Source of the DNA: an uncultured Pigmentiphaga sp.
GTDB lineage: Bacteria > Pseudomonadota > Gammaproteobacteria > Burkholderiales > Burkholderiaceae_B
Assembly: GCA_937891425.1 (NCBI GenBank)
Contig: CALAGD010000004.1
Coordinates: forward strand, 1 to 23,815
DNA length: 23,815 bases
Direction of reading: 5' to 3'
Part shown: piece by piece, positions 15,950-23,278 of the stretch
Position numbering within the stretch: the stretch's first letter is position 1
Layout: each line of letters starts with the position of its first letter
Program-made: the position numbers and the translations under genes
Notes under the pieces: generated by a model
Told to the model about the DNA's origin: nothing
Databases searched by the model: none
The model's input: the letters and a program-made list of their open reading frames with translations, nothing else

Positions 15950-16752
15950 GCCACCTCCGCACGTGCAGCCGACAGGGTAAAGTCTTCCCCGCTCATGATG
16001 CGCACGAAGGCGTCTTCAAGATCGCTGCCCCCCATGCGCTCGACCAGCGCGCTCGTGGTGTCGAGAGCCACGATGCGACCGCGCCGCAACATGGCGATGC
16101 GGCCACACATCGCCTCGGCCTCTTCCAGGTAGTGTGTGGTAAGCATGATGGTGTGGCCTTGCTGGTTGAGCCGCATGACGAACTCCCAGAGCCCGCGGCG
16201 AAGGTCGACATCGACTCCCGCAGTGGGCTCGTCGAGGACGATGACTGGCGGCCGGTGTACCAGTGCCTGCGCCACCAGAACACGACGCTTCATGCCCCCG
16301 GACAAGGCGCGCATGTTGGTGTCGGCCTTGTCGGCCAGGCCAAGATTGAACAGGATTTCATCGATCCAGTCGTCGTTGCGACGCAATCCGAAGTACCCCG
16401 ACTGGATGCGCAAGGTTTCGCGCACCGTAAAGAAGGGGTCGAACACCAGCTCCTGCGGTACCACCCCGAGTGCCCGTCGTGCATACTTGTAATGCGTGCT
16501 GACATCGTACCCATATACCGAGACCCGCCCGGACGTTGCACTTGCCAGGCCGGCCAGAATGGAGATGAGCGTGGTCTTGCCCGCGCCATTCGGCCCGAGC
16601 AGCCCGAAGAACTCGCCCTGCTGAATGGTGAAGCTGACGTCGTCGAGCGCCTGGAACCCGGCCGAGGGCACACGCCCACGGAAGCGGTCGAGCCAGCGAC
16701 GACGCGGATAATAGATCTTGGACAGGTTTTCGACTGAAACAGCAGCGGTCAT
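15946..16752 (-). CDS. ABC transporter ATP-binding protein (YadG-like)
   Basis: This is the ATPase of a YadG/YadH-type exporter. The 268-aa product has Walker A GPNGAGKT (53-60), Q-loop VVPQE, signature LSGGM (150-154), Walker B VIVLDEP (about 170-176) and the switch His in TTHYLEEAE. An insertion after the first strand (YYPRRRWLDRFRGRVPSAGF) is basic. It lies 173 bases after mlaC; a TATAAT in that spacer may give it a promoter of its own. The following permease gene overlaps its stop. Confidence 0.93.
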   Translation of the reverse strand: MTAAVSVENLSKIYYPRRRWLDRFRGRVPSAGFQALDDVSFTIQQGEFFGLLGPNGAGKTTLISILAGLASATSGRVSVYGYDVSTHYKYARRALGVVPQELVFDPFFTVRETLRIQSGYFGLRRNDDWIDEILFNLGLADKADTNMRALSGGMKRRVLVAQALVHRPPVIVLDEPTAGVDVDLRRGLWEFVMRLNQQGHTIMLTTHYLEEAEAMCGRIAMLRRGRIVALDTTSALVERMGGSDLEDAFVRIMSGEDFTLSAARAEVA

Positions 16753-16779
16753 GGTTGGGGTACGGGAGCCAGGACTTCA

Positions 16780-16785
16780 ATTATA
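16780..16785 (-). promoter_or_regulatory. Candidate -10 box ahead of yadG-like gene
   Basis: A perfect TATAAT on the minus strand, 27 bases before the ATPase start, lies in the only sizeable spacer of the mla-murA string. No -35 close to consensus is found at 15-18 bases. It could be a secondary promoter for yadGH-ibaG-murA-his. Confidence 0.4.
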
Positions 16786-16925
16786 GGACGTACCTGGTTC
16801 TTGACCTGGACACAACTTGCCCAGGCGACCGGGCGCCCCTGCCAAGCTTACCAGCTGTCGTAAAGGCGTTCCGGGCATTGCTGCGGACCACGCCCTTCGG
16901 CCGGGCCCGGAGCAGACCCGCCAGC

Positions 16926-17615
16926 CTACTGATTGCGCGCATTGAGCGCGGCGATCAGGCCGTCGATACCCGATTGCTGGATCTGGGTTGCGAACTGGTT
17001 ACGGTAGTTCTGGATCAGCCAGATGCCCTCGACGCTGAGGTCGTATACGCGCCAGCCTTTGGGCGTGCGCTCGAGCCGGTACTCTACCGCCGCGGGCTGC
17101 GCGCCCTGCCCCGGAATTACGCGGCTGCGCACCACCACGTCGTTCGCCTTGGGATCACCCCGGAACGGCAGCATCTCGATGCGCGTGTCAGGGTTCACCT
17201 GCCGGAACGCACCCGCGTAGGTGCGAACGAGGGTGCCCCGGAACGCGTCAATCAGCGCCTGGCGTTGCTTCGGGGTGGCTTCACGCCAGTAGCGGCCTGC
17301 CGCCAGCCGGGTGGTTTTCTCGAAGTCAACGTATGGCATGACGTACTCGTCCACCGCTTCGTTGATGCGCGCGATGTCGCCACTCTGCAGGCGACTGTCG
17401 GACTTGAGCACACGCAGCATGCGATCCGCGACCTGTTCGACAAACGTCTGCGGGTCGCCGTTGGGATCAGGCTCCTGGGCCAGTGCACGACCGTGCATGG
17501 TCAGGGTGGCTGCGCACAGCATTGCTGTCGTGGCCATGAAAAAGGCCATGCAAAACCGACGCCGGGACAGGGACTTGGAACGGCCCACGCGGGCCAGGTA
17601 ATGGAATAACGTCAT
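16926..17615 (-). CDS. mlaC: MlaC/Ttg2D-family periplasmic phospholipid-binding protein
   Basis: MlaC ferries phospholipids across the periplasm between the MlaA complex in the outer membrane and MlaFED in the inner membrane. The 229-aa product has a signal peptide ending RALA-QE (cleavage near 46/47) and the mature Tol_Tol_Ttg2 domain: EYVMPYVDFEKTTRLAAGRYW, TPKQRQALIDAFRGTLVRTYAGAF and GWRVYDLSVEGIWLIQNYR. The leader has SRRRF (17-21) before its hydrophobic core, a Tat-like motif unusual for this family. A GTG three codons upstream (17624) is an alternative start. It follows mlaA by 17 bases. Confidence 0.94.
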   Translation of the reverse strand: MTLFHYLARVGRSKSLSRRRFCMAFFMATTAMLCAATLTMHGRALAQEPDPNGDPQTFVEQVADRMLRVLKSDSRLQSGDIARINEAVDEYVMPYVDFEKTTRLAAGRYWREATPKQRQALIDAFRGTLVRTYAGAFRQVNPDTRIEMLPFRGDPKANDVVVRSRVIPGQGAQPAAVEYRLERTPKGWRVYDLSVEGIWLIQNYRNQFATQIQQSGIDGLIAALNARNQ

Positions 17616-17632
17616 GTGTCTCACATCAGGAA

Positions 17633-18559
17633 TCAGTTGACCGACGCACGTTGCCGGATGACGCTCACCGCAGTGTCCGGAGGCTGGCGCGCGCCCCCGG
17701 CTGCCCGCCGGACGCCTTCGACATCAGCCGTCGAGCGCGTATCGTCTGCAACCGGGGTGCCGGCGGGTTTCTCCGCCGGGGCGTCAGCTTCATCATCGGC
17801 CCCAGACTCTGCGTCACTGGCATCATCCTCGGGATCGTCATAATCGGGCAGCGAGTAATCGGGCAGATCCTCAAGGTCGCCTGCTATCAGTCGCTGGCGC
17901 CGCTGCAGGTAGGCATCGCGCACGAAGGTATACGAATCGAGCGCGAGCTGATCAACCATGTCGCCAGCCTGCAGCAGATTGGCGCGGGTGTTGAGCCCCG
18001 CCACTGCCCACAGCGAATTACGTACCCGCACCTCGCGCACCTGCCCCACCGGCCCTGCGTAGGCATCCACCGCCAACCCGGCACCGTCGCGGAACGAGCT
18101 CGGGCCGATGAAGGGCAGTACCAGATAAGGCCCGGAACCAATGCCCCACACGCCGAGCGTGACGCCGAAATCGTTGTGGATCTTTGCCACCCCGACTTCC
18201 GACGCGCGATCGAAGCAACCGAGTCCTCCGATCGTCGTGTTCATGAGCACCCGGCCCAACGAGTTGATGCCATCGGGCACACGTCCCTGCAGGAAGCTGT
18301 TCACTGACGACCAGAGGTCGCCCAGGTTGCCGAAGAAATTCGATACGCAGCTACGGACCGGGTGCGGCACCACCTCAACGTACATCTCGGCGATGGGGCG
18401 GACGACCGCCCGGTCGACGGTATCGTTGAACTCAAAAATGGGCCGGTTGATGCTTTCGAGAGGATCACTCGGATCGTCCTTGCCAGGCGCCGTGGCGCAA
18501 CCCGCAAGCACCATGCAGCCGCTCAAAATGGCCCAAATGCGTATCGAAGGAAAGGTCAT
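17633..18559 (-). CDS. mlaA: MlaA/VacJ-family outer-membrane lipoprotein
   Basis: MlaA removes misplaced phospholipids from the outer leaflet of the outer membrane and hands them to MlaC. The 308-aa product has a lipoprotein signal with lipobox LAGC (C21), then the VacJ domain: DPLESINRPIFEFNDTVDR, SCVSNFFGNLGDLWSSVNSFLQG, NDFGVTLGVWGIGSGPYLVLPF and PSSFRDGAGL. After about residue 235 it has a long acidic, low-complexity tail (Asp/Glu/Ser/Pro/Ala) not needed for the fold. The ATG overlaps the mlaD stop (18556-18559). It lies inside the mla operon, unlike the E. coli gene. Confidence 0.95.
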   Translation of the reverse strand: MTFPSIRIWAILSGCMVLAGCATAPGKDDPSDPLESINRPIFEFNDTVDRAVVRPIAEMYVEVVPHPVRSCVSNFFGNLGDLWSSVNSFLQGRVPDGINSLGRVLMNTTIGGLGCFDRASEVGVAKIHNDFGVTLGVWGIGSGPYLVLPFIGPSSFRDGAGLAVDAYAGPVGQVREVRVRNSLWAVAGLNTRANLLQAGDMVDQLALDSYTFVRDAYLQRRQRLIAGDLEDLPDYSLPDYDDPEDDASDAESGADDEADAPAEKPAGTPVADDTRSTADVEGVRRAAGGARQPPDTAVSVIRQRASVN

Positions 18560-19074
18560 TTGTGTTCTTCTGTAGATGTACCAGGGATCGCAGCGTCAGC
18601 CGGAGCCGACCCTGAACCCGCGCTGCCCGCCATGCCGTACAGGAACTGGCTGATCAGGTTTTCGAGCACGACCGCGCTTTGCGTGTACATCACGCGGTCG
18701 CCATTCGCGAGATATTTGTCGTCGCCGCCCGGATCGAGACCAATGTACTGCTCGCCCAACAGCCCCGATGTAAGAATACTGGCCGACGTGTCTGCAGGGA
18801 AACGATAACCGTCTTCGATGCGCATCGTCACGACTGCCTCGAAGGTTTCGTTGTCAAACCCGATGCTTTCGACGCGGCCCACGACCACGCCGGCACTGCG
18901 CACCGCTGCCCGCGCCTTCAGACCGCCGATGTTGTTGAAGCTGGCCGTGAGGGTATAGGTTGGCCTGAACGAATACGTCGTGAGATTGCCCGCCTGCAGG
19001 GCCAGAAACACGAGCGCGATCCCCCCTAGGAGCACGAACAGGCCCACCCAGAAATCGACTTTGCTACGAGACAT
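18556..19074 (-). CDS. mlaD: MlaD, MCE-domain phospholipid-binding protein
   Basis: MlaD forms the hexameric MCE ring anchored in the inner membrane that passes lipid between MlaC and the MlaFE transporter. The 172-aa product starts MSRSKVDFWVGLFVLLGGIALVFLAL (one membrane helix, about 9-29). The MCE domain (about 38-118) has GLKARAAVRSAGVVVGRVESI and the conserved SGLLGEQYIGLDPG. The tail is Ala/Gly/Ser-rich. It lies 15 bases after mlaE and overlaps mlaA. Confidence 0.95.
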   Translation of the reverse strand: MSRSKVDFWVGLFVLLGGIALVFLALQAGNLTTYSFRPTYTLTASFNNIGGLKARAAVRSAGVVVGRVESIGFDNETFEAVVTMRIEDGYRFPADTSASILTSGLLGEQYIGLDPGGDDKYLANGDRVMYTQSAVVLENLISQFLYGMAGSAGSGSAPADAAIPGTSTEEHK

Positions 19075-19089
19075 TGAGAAAACTCCGGG

Positions 19090-19878
19090 TCAGTTGCCGA
19101 ACATCAGAGCGGTCAACACGAAATCGAGACCTAATACCACCAGCGAGCCAGTGACCACGGTGCGCGTGGTCGCCCGCGCAACCCCTTCAGGCGTAGGCCG
19201 GGCGTCCCATCCTTCATAGAGTGCAACCAGCGTAACCGCAACGCCGAATACCACGCTCTTGATGAAACCGTTGAGCACGTCATCGACCACATCGACCCCG
19301 TTCTGCATCTGTGACCAGAACGACCCGGCGTCCACACCGATCATGATGACACCCACGAACCATCCGCCAAGCACGCCCACCATGGAAAAAACGGCCGCCA
19401 GTATCGGCATCGCGATCGTGCCCGCCCAGAAGCGTGGCACCAGCACGCGCCGCAGCGGGTCGACCGCCATGACTTCCATGGCCGCCAGTTGCTCGCCCGC
19501 CTTCATCAGCCCGATCTCTGCCGTCAGCGAGGTGCCCGCACGCCCGGCGAAGAGCAGCGCGGTGACGACCGGTCCCAGTTCGCGCGTGAGCGACAGGGTG
19601 ACCATGAGTCCCAATGCGTCTTCCGACCCGAACATGCTGAGGGTGTAGTACCCCTGCAGCCCCAGGACGAACCCCACGAACGTTCCCGAGACGGCAATGA
19701 TCAGCAGCGAATGGTTGCCTACGAAATGCAGCTGTTGCACGAGCAACCGCGGACGCTGCCATATGATGCTGCTGCGGGCAAGCAAGGCACAGACGAAACG
19801 GGCGAAGAACCCGAGCCCGCTGACGACCTCGCGGGACGTGGCGCCGACGCGGGCAACGAATTCGATGATACGGTTCAT
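19090..19878 (-). CDS. mlaE: MlaE, phospholipid ABC transporter permease
   Basis: MlaE is the inner-membrane permease of the Mla system. The 262-aa product begins MNRIIEFVARVGATSREVVSG. It carries the family signature GRAGTSLTAEIGLMKAGEQ, followed by MEVMAVDPLRRVLVPR, within five to six membrane segments. The frame is open eight codons upstream, but the ATG at 19878 overlaps the mlaF stop (ATGA, 19875-19878), which fixes the start. Confidence 0.96.
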   Translation of the reverse strand: MNRIIEFVARVGATSREVVSGLGFFARFVCALLARSSIIWQRPRLLVQQLHFVGNHSLLIIAVSGTFVGFVLGLQGYYTLSMFGSEDALGLMVTLSLTRELGPVVTALLFAGRAGTSLTAEIGLMKAGEQLAAMEVMAVDPLRRVLVPRFWAGTIAMPILAAVFSMVGVLGGWFVGVIMIGVDAGSFWSQMQNGVDVVDDVLNGFIKSVVFGVAVTLVALYEGWDARPTPEGVARATTRTVVTGSLVVLGLDFVLTALMFGN

Positions 19879-20729
19879 GAACGCCTCTTGCCCTCGCTGC
19901 ACGCCTGCTGCTGCAGCCAGACACGAAACTCCGCCGACTCGGGGTAATGAAACGCCACCGGCCCGTCGGGCAACCCCTGCAGGAACTGCTGGACATACGG
20001 ATCACGGCTGGCCCGGATCTCTTCGGGTGTTCCCCAGGCCTTGAACGTACCCTGCCCGATCAGATAGACGTAATCGGAAATGGCAAACGACTCCTGGATG
20101 TCGTGCGTAATGAGAACGGAAGCACACCCCAGCTGGTCGGCCATCTGCCGGATAAGCTGGGCCGTGATGCCCATGGCGATGGGATCCAGCCCTGCGAACG
20201 GTTCATCGTACAGGATGAGCTCGGGATCGAGCACGATCGCCCGGGCAAGCGCCACGCGCCGCGCCATACCTCCTGAGATCTCGTCGGTGTGCAGGTGAGC
20301 CGCACCGCGCAGGCCAACCGCATGCAGACGCTCGAGCACGCGCTCGCAGATCTCCGCCTCCGACATGGTGGTGTGTTCGCGCAGTCCGAACGCCACATTC
20401 TCGAACACTGTGAGGTCGGTGAAGAGCGCACCCTGCTGGAACAGCACTCCCATGCGCTGCCGAATCTGCTGCAACTGGGCCGGGCTGACCTGCGCGAGAT
20501 CGTGCCCCAGCGCGATAACCTTCCCCAACTGTGCACGGATCTGTCCGGTGGCGGCACGCAGCAATGTAGTCTTGCCCGAGCCAGAACCTCCCAGCAGCGT
20601 GACCACCTGGCCCCGCGGGACACGAATATTGATGCCTTGCAATATGGTTCTGTCCCCGTAGCCGACGCTGACGTCGTGAAACGCCAGGATCACGTCGTCA
20701 TTCGAGCTGGGTGCGGCCGGTTCATTCAT
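19875..20729 (-). CDS. mlaF: MlaF, phospholipid ABC transporter ATPase
   Basis: MlaF powers the Mla lipid transporter. From the ATG at 20729 it is 284 aa, with Walker A GGSGSGKT (47-54), Q-loop VLFQQGALF, signature ISGGMARR, Walker B LILYDEPFAGLDP and the switch His in LITHDIQESF. The C-terminal extension (FLQGLPDGPVAFHYPES) is typical of this family. No Shine-Dalgarno sequence is seen, and a good -10 box lies only 9 bases before the ATG. The mRNA may therefore have almost no leader, unless transcription starts further upstream or at the alternative GTG (20756). It is the first gene of the long mla-his gene string. Confidence 0.95.
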   Translation of the reverse strand: MNEPAAPSSNDDVILAFHDVSVGYGDRTILQGINIRVPRGQVVTLLGGSGSGKTTLLRAATGQIRAQLGKVIALGHDLAQVSPAQLQQIRQRMGVLFQQGALFTDLTVFENVAFGLREHTTMSEAEICERVLERLHAVGLRGAAHLHTDEISGGMARRVALARAIVLDPELILYDEPFAGLDPIAMGITAQLIRQMADQLGCASVLITHDIQESFAISDYVYLIGQGTFKAWGTPEEIRASRDPYVQQFLQGLPDGPVAFHYPESAEFRVWLQQQACSEGKRRS

Positions 20730-20737
20730 AACGCGGC

Positions 20738-20767
20738 ATTCTATCAACTCGACCACAGGCCGGTCAC
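20738..20767 (-). promoter_or_regulatory. Candidate promoter of the mla operon
   Basis: The minus strand has GTGACC (20762-20767), an 18-base spacer and TAGAAT (20738-20743). Transcription would start about 7 bases after the -10, within a few bases of the mlaF ATG at 20729. Confidence 0.45.
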
Positions 20768-20807
20768 GTGCCGGACCGCCTCGTCATGCGCATTTCGCGG
20801 TGCAACA

Positions 20808-20831
20808 CCCCCGCGCCGCACCCTGCGGGGG
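20808..20831. repeat. GC-rich hairpin downstream of the Lrp-type gene
   Basis: CCCCCGC (20808-20814) pairs with GCGGGGG (20825-20831) across a 10-base loop, in the 200-base spacer between the Lrp-type gene and mlaF. No T-tract follows on either strand. It may be part of a factor-dependent 3' end for the regulator. Nothing else recognisable lies in this spacer. Confidence 0.4.
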
Positions 20832-20956
20832 ATATTCCGTGGCGAAAGCGCGACGTTGCGCTGCATCCTGCGTGTCTGCCGTGGCACGCAAGTCACCCGA
20901 GCGGCCCGCCTGCGATCCTCCCGTCATACCCGGGGCAGCACGCTTGCGGCAGCACC

Positions 20957-21433
20957 CTAGACTTCGAGCACCGTAGTGTTCTTGATTTCCTTCAGGATGA
21001 ACGAGGATCGCATGTCGACCACCGACGGGTGGTGCATGAGCGTATCCAGAGCGAAGCGGGAGAAATGCGCGAGATCACGCACATGCACGCGCAACAGATA
21101 GTCCATGTCGCCCGTGGTCGCATAACACTGGATTACTTCGGGCCACGTCTGTACGTCGCGCGTGAATTCGGTAATGGGACTGTGGCTGCCCCCCGCGTGC
21201 TTCTGCAGACGCACCTCGATGAACCCGGTGAGTCCGAAGCCCACTTTCTCAGGATCAAGCAACGCGGTGTACTGGCGTATGACACCCAGTTCCTCCAGCC
21301 GCTTCACCCGACGCAGACACGGGCTGGGCGACAGGGCAACGCGTTCGGCCAGGGCCTGGTTGCTTAGGCGCCCGTCGCGCTGCAACTCCTGCAAAATGCG
21401 CCGGTCTATGCGGTCGAGTTCAATTTCTGGCAT
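20957..21433 (-). CDS. Lrp/AsnC-family transcriptional regulator
   Basis: The 158-aa product starts MPEIELDRIDRRILQELQRDGR. An N-terminal helix-turn-helix (about 23-46: LSNQALAERVALSPSPCLRRVKRLEE) precedes the typical link GVIRQYTALLDPEKVGFG. The C-terminal RAM ligand-binding and oligomerisation domain (about 65-145) includes WPEVIQCYATTGDMDYLLRV. The ATG at 21433 has GGGG about 7 bases upstream; an in-frame TTG at 21445 is less likely. It is divergent from hpd, and Lrp-type regulators beside hpd occur in other proteobacteria. Control of hpd in response to an aromatic amino acid or keto acid is therefore a reasonable inference, not shown. Confidence 0.92.
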   Translation of the reverse strand: MPEIELDRIDRRILQELQRDGRLSNQALAERVALSPSPCLRRVKRLEELGVIRQYTALLDPEKVGFGLTGFIEVRLQKHAGGSHSPITEFTRDVQTWPEVIQCYATTGDMDYLLRVHVRDLAHFSRFALDTLMHHPSVVDMRSSFILKEIKNTTVLEV

Positions 21434-21462
21434 TTTCTGCCCCAAGCAAAGCCAAAAATTTG

Positions 21463-21468
21463 ATTTTA
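21463..21468 (-). promoter_or_regulatory. Candidate -10 box of the Lrp-type gene
   Basis: TAAAAT on the minus strand, about 30 bases before the ATG, lies in an AT-rich patch. The -35 is weak, which would suit autoregulation, but this is only a position-based guess. Confidence 0.35.
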
Positions 21469-21484
21469 TTGCCTGTACGCGTCA

Positions 21485-21496
21485 TATGCAGGCATA
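21485..21496. promoter_or_regulatory. Short dyad in the divergent lrp-hpd region
   Basis: TATGC-AG-GCATA is a perfect 12-bp dyad midway between the two genes, next to AT-rich tracts. Lrp-family proteins bind such imperfect AT-flanked dyads. On the plus strand, TTGCCT (21469-21474) and CATAAA (21493-21498), 18 bases apart, could also form an hpd promoter overlapping it. Confidence 0.4.
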
Positions 21497-21526
21497 AATC
21501 GCAATAACTTGCCCCGCCATCATTCC

Positions 21527-21549
21527 TACAATGTTCTCCTCTGAGAACA
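21527..21549. promoter_or_regulatory. hpd -10 candidate overlapped by a perfect operator-like dyad
   Basis: TACAAT (21527-21532) is a plausible plus-strand -10 box for hpd. Sharing its last base is TGTTCTC-CTCT-GAGAACA (21532-21549), a perfect 7-bp inverted repeat with a 4-base centre. It sits about 100 bases upstream of the hpd ATG. The position over the expected transcription start suggests a repressor site. As RNA it could instead form a 5' hairpin. Confidence 0.5.
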
Positions 21550-21650
21550 CCGTGTCCGGCGCCTCGCGAAGGGCCGGGCCGGCATGACCTTGCGGCACAC
21601 GGATTGCGGGCAGTCATCCTGCCCATCGTTCAACATCAACGGAGCCACGT

Positions 21651-22769
21651 ATGGAGACCAGCCGTTTCGAACCTTGGGACAACCCCATGGGCACAGATGG
21701 TTTTGAATTCGTCGAGTTCGCTGCACCTGATCCCGCCATGCTTGCCAAGGTCTTCGAAACCCTCGGGTTCAAGGCCATTGCGCGGCATCGCCACAAGAAC
21801 GTCACCCTCTATCGCCAGGGCGGCATCAATTTCATCGTGAATGCCGAGCCAGACTCCTTTGCCCAGCGGTTTGCCCGCCTGCACGGACCCTCCATCTGTG
21901 CGATCGCGTTCCGCGTGCAGGACGCCGCGGCTGCGTACAAACGCGCGCTGGAACTCGGTGCCTGGGGCTTCGAAGGCCGTCACGGCCCCATGGAGCTGAA
22001 TATCCCTGCGATCAAGGGCATCGGCGATTCGCTCATCTACCTTGTCGACCGCTGGCAAGGCAAGAATGGCCAGAGTGGCGGCATTGGCGACATCAGCATT
22101 TACGATGTCGACTTCGTGCCGATCGACCCGGCCAATGCCGCAGCCGACATGAACCACAAGGGCGCTGGCCTGGTAGCGCTGGATCACCTCACCCATAATG
22201 TGTACAGGGGCCGCATGCTCGAGTGGGCACGGTTCTACGAGCGCCTCTTCAACTTCCGCGAGATCCGCTATTTCGATATTGAAGGCCAGGTGACTGGAGT
22301 GAAGTCCAAGGCCATGACCTCACCCTGCGGCAAGATCCGCATCCCCATCAATGAAGAAGGCAAGGACGAGCCTGGCCAGATCCAGGAGTATCTGGACCAA
22401 TACGGCGGCGAAGGCATCCAGCACCTGGCGCTGGCCACCGATGACATCTACGCCACGGTAGAGCAGCTGAAGGCCAATGGCGTGCGCTTCCTCGACACGC
22501 CCGACACCTATTACGAGCTGATCGACAAGCGTCTTCCCAACCATGGAGAAAATGTTGCGCTACTGCAGAAGAACCGCATCCTGATCGATGGCGCACCCGG
22601 GGGCGGACTGCTGCTGCAGATCTTCACGGAAAACATGATCGGCCCGATCTTCTTCGAGATCATCCAGCGCAAGGGTAACGAAGGCTTCGGTGAAGGCAAC
22701 TTCAAGGCGCTGTTCGAATCGATCGAACTCGACCAGATGCGTCGGGGCGTGCTGAAGGCCAAGGCGTAA
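21651..22769 (+). CDS. hpd: 4-hydroxyphenylpyruvate dioxygenase
   Basis: Hpd converts 4-hydroxyphenylpyruvate to homogentisate, the second step of tyrosine breakdown, with Fe(II) and O2. The 372-aa product has two vicinal-oxygen-chelate halves. Iron ligands are H179 (LDHLTHNV), H258 (GIQHLALATDD) and E336 (GPIFFEIIQRKG). The C-terminal gating helix GFGEGNFKALFESIE is present. GGAG lies 7 bases before the ATG. It stands alone on the plus strand: no homogentisate dioxygenase or fumarylacetoacetase gene is in the window. It is divergent from an Lrp-type regulator, and a hairpin follows its stop. Confidence 0.96.
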   Translation: METSRFEPWDNPMGTDGFEFVEFAAPDPAMLAKVFETLGFKAIARHRHKNVTLYRQGGINFIVNAEPDSFAQRFARLHGPSICAIAFRVQDAAAAYKRALELGAWGFEGRHGPMELNIPAIKGIGDSLIYLVDRWQGKNGQSGGIGDISIYDVDFVPIDPANAAADMNHKGAGLVALDHLTHNVYRGRMLEWARFYERLFNFREIRYFDIEGQVTGVKSKAMTSPCGKIRIPINEEGKDEPGQIQEYLDQYGGEGIQHLALATDDIYATVEQLKANGVRFLDTPDTYYELIDKRLPNHGENVALLQKNRILIDGAPGGGLLLQIFTENMIGPIFFEIIQRKGNEGFGEGNFKALFESIELDQMRRGVLKAKA

Positions 22770-22785
22770 GTCGTATCCCCTCGTG

Positions 22786-22820
22786 CCGCTGCTGCGGCGC
22801 TCCAGCCGGCGCAGCAGCGG
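22786..22820 (+). terminator. Hairpin after hpd, likely terminator
   Basis: CCGCTGCTGCG (22786-22796) pairs perfectly over 11 bp with 22810-22820 across a 13-base loop, then TTAATCC. The stem is strong and the T-tract weak. It lies between convergent hpd and the OsmC gene. Confidence 0.6.
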
Positions 22821-22828
22821 TTAATCCA

Positions 22829-22848
22829 CGGGCGCAAGTACGCGCCCG
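22829..22848 (-). terminator. Hairpin just after the OsmC-family gene
   Basis: CGGGCGC-AAGTAC-GCGCCCG is a perfect 7-bp stem 8 bases beyond the OsmC stop. It is probably the 3'-end structure for the minus-strand transcript; no U-tract is seen. It sits 8 bases from the hpd hairpin. Confidence 0.45.
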
Positions 22849-22855
22849 CGTTGGA

Positions 22856-23278
22856 TCACACTTCTTCCACCACCACGTCCCAGGTAACTTCCGCCGTCTT
22901 CTCCAGCATGGCGGTTGCCGAGCAGTATTTTTCGTGCGAGAGCTTGACCGCGCGCTCGACCGCCGCTGGCGGCACGCTCTTGCCGCGCACGGTGAAACGC
23001 ATGTGGATACGCGTGAACACCTTGGGATCAGTCTCTGCCCGGTCGGCCTCGAGGGACACGGAACACTCGCGTACATCGTGCCGACCGCGTTTCAGAATAA
23101 GTACCACGTCGTAGGCCGTGCAGCCGCCGGCACCGGCCAGGAGCATTTCCATGGGACGTGGCGCCAGGTTCTGCCCGCCACCCTCGGGCGCGCCATCCAT
23201 GTTCACCACATGGCCGCTGCCTGTCTGCGCCGTAAACAACATTCCCCGGGGACCACCCCAACTCACTGTGCATTGCAC
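22856..23278 (-). CDS. OsmC/Ohr-family protein (YhfA-like subgroup)
   Basis: OsmC-family proteins are small homodimeric thiol peroxidases or related stress proteins. The 140-aa product has the two conserved cysteines, C53 (GAGGCTAYDVV) and C119 (KYCSAT), in the expected helices, so peroxidase chemistry is possible. The pattern GHVVNMDGAPEGGG and the C53 context resemble the YhfA-like subgroup more than Ohr or OsmC proper. No ATG is near the start; the GTG at 23278 (MQCTVSW) has GAGG 9 bases upstream. That GTG lies in an 11-bp palindrome, GTGCA-T-TGCAC (23268-23278), whose core recurs upstream. Physiological substrate unknown. Confidence 0.9.
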   Translation of the reverse strand: MQCTVSWGGPRGMLFTAQTGSGHVVNMDGAPEGGGQNLAPRPMEMLLAGAGGCTAYDVVLILKRGRHDVRECSVSLEADRAETDPKVFTRIHMRFTVRGKSVPPAAVERAVKLSHEKYCSATAMLEKTAEVTWDVVVEEV

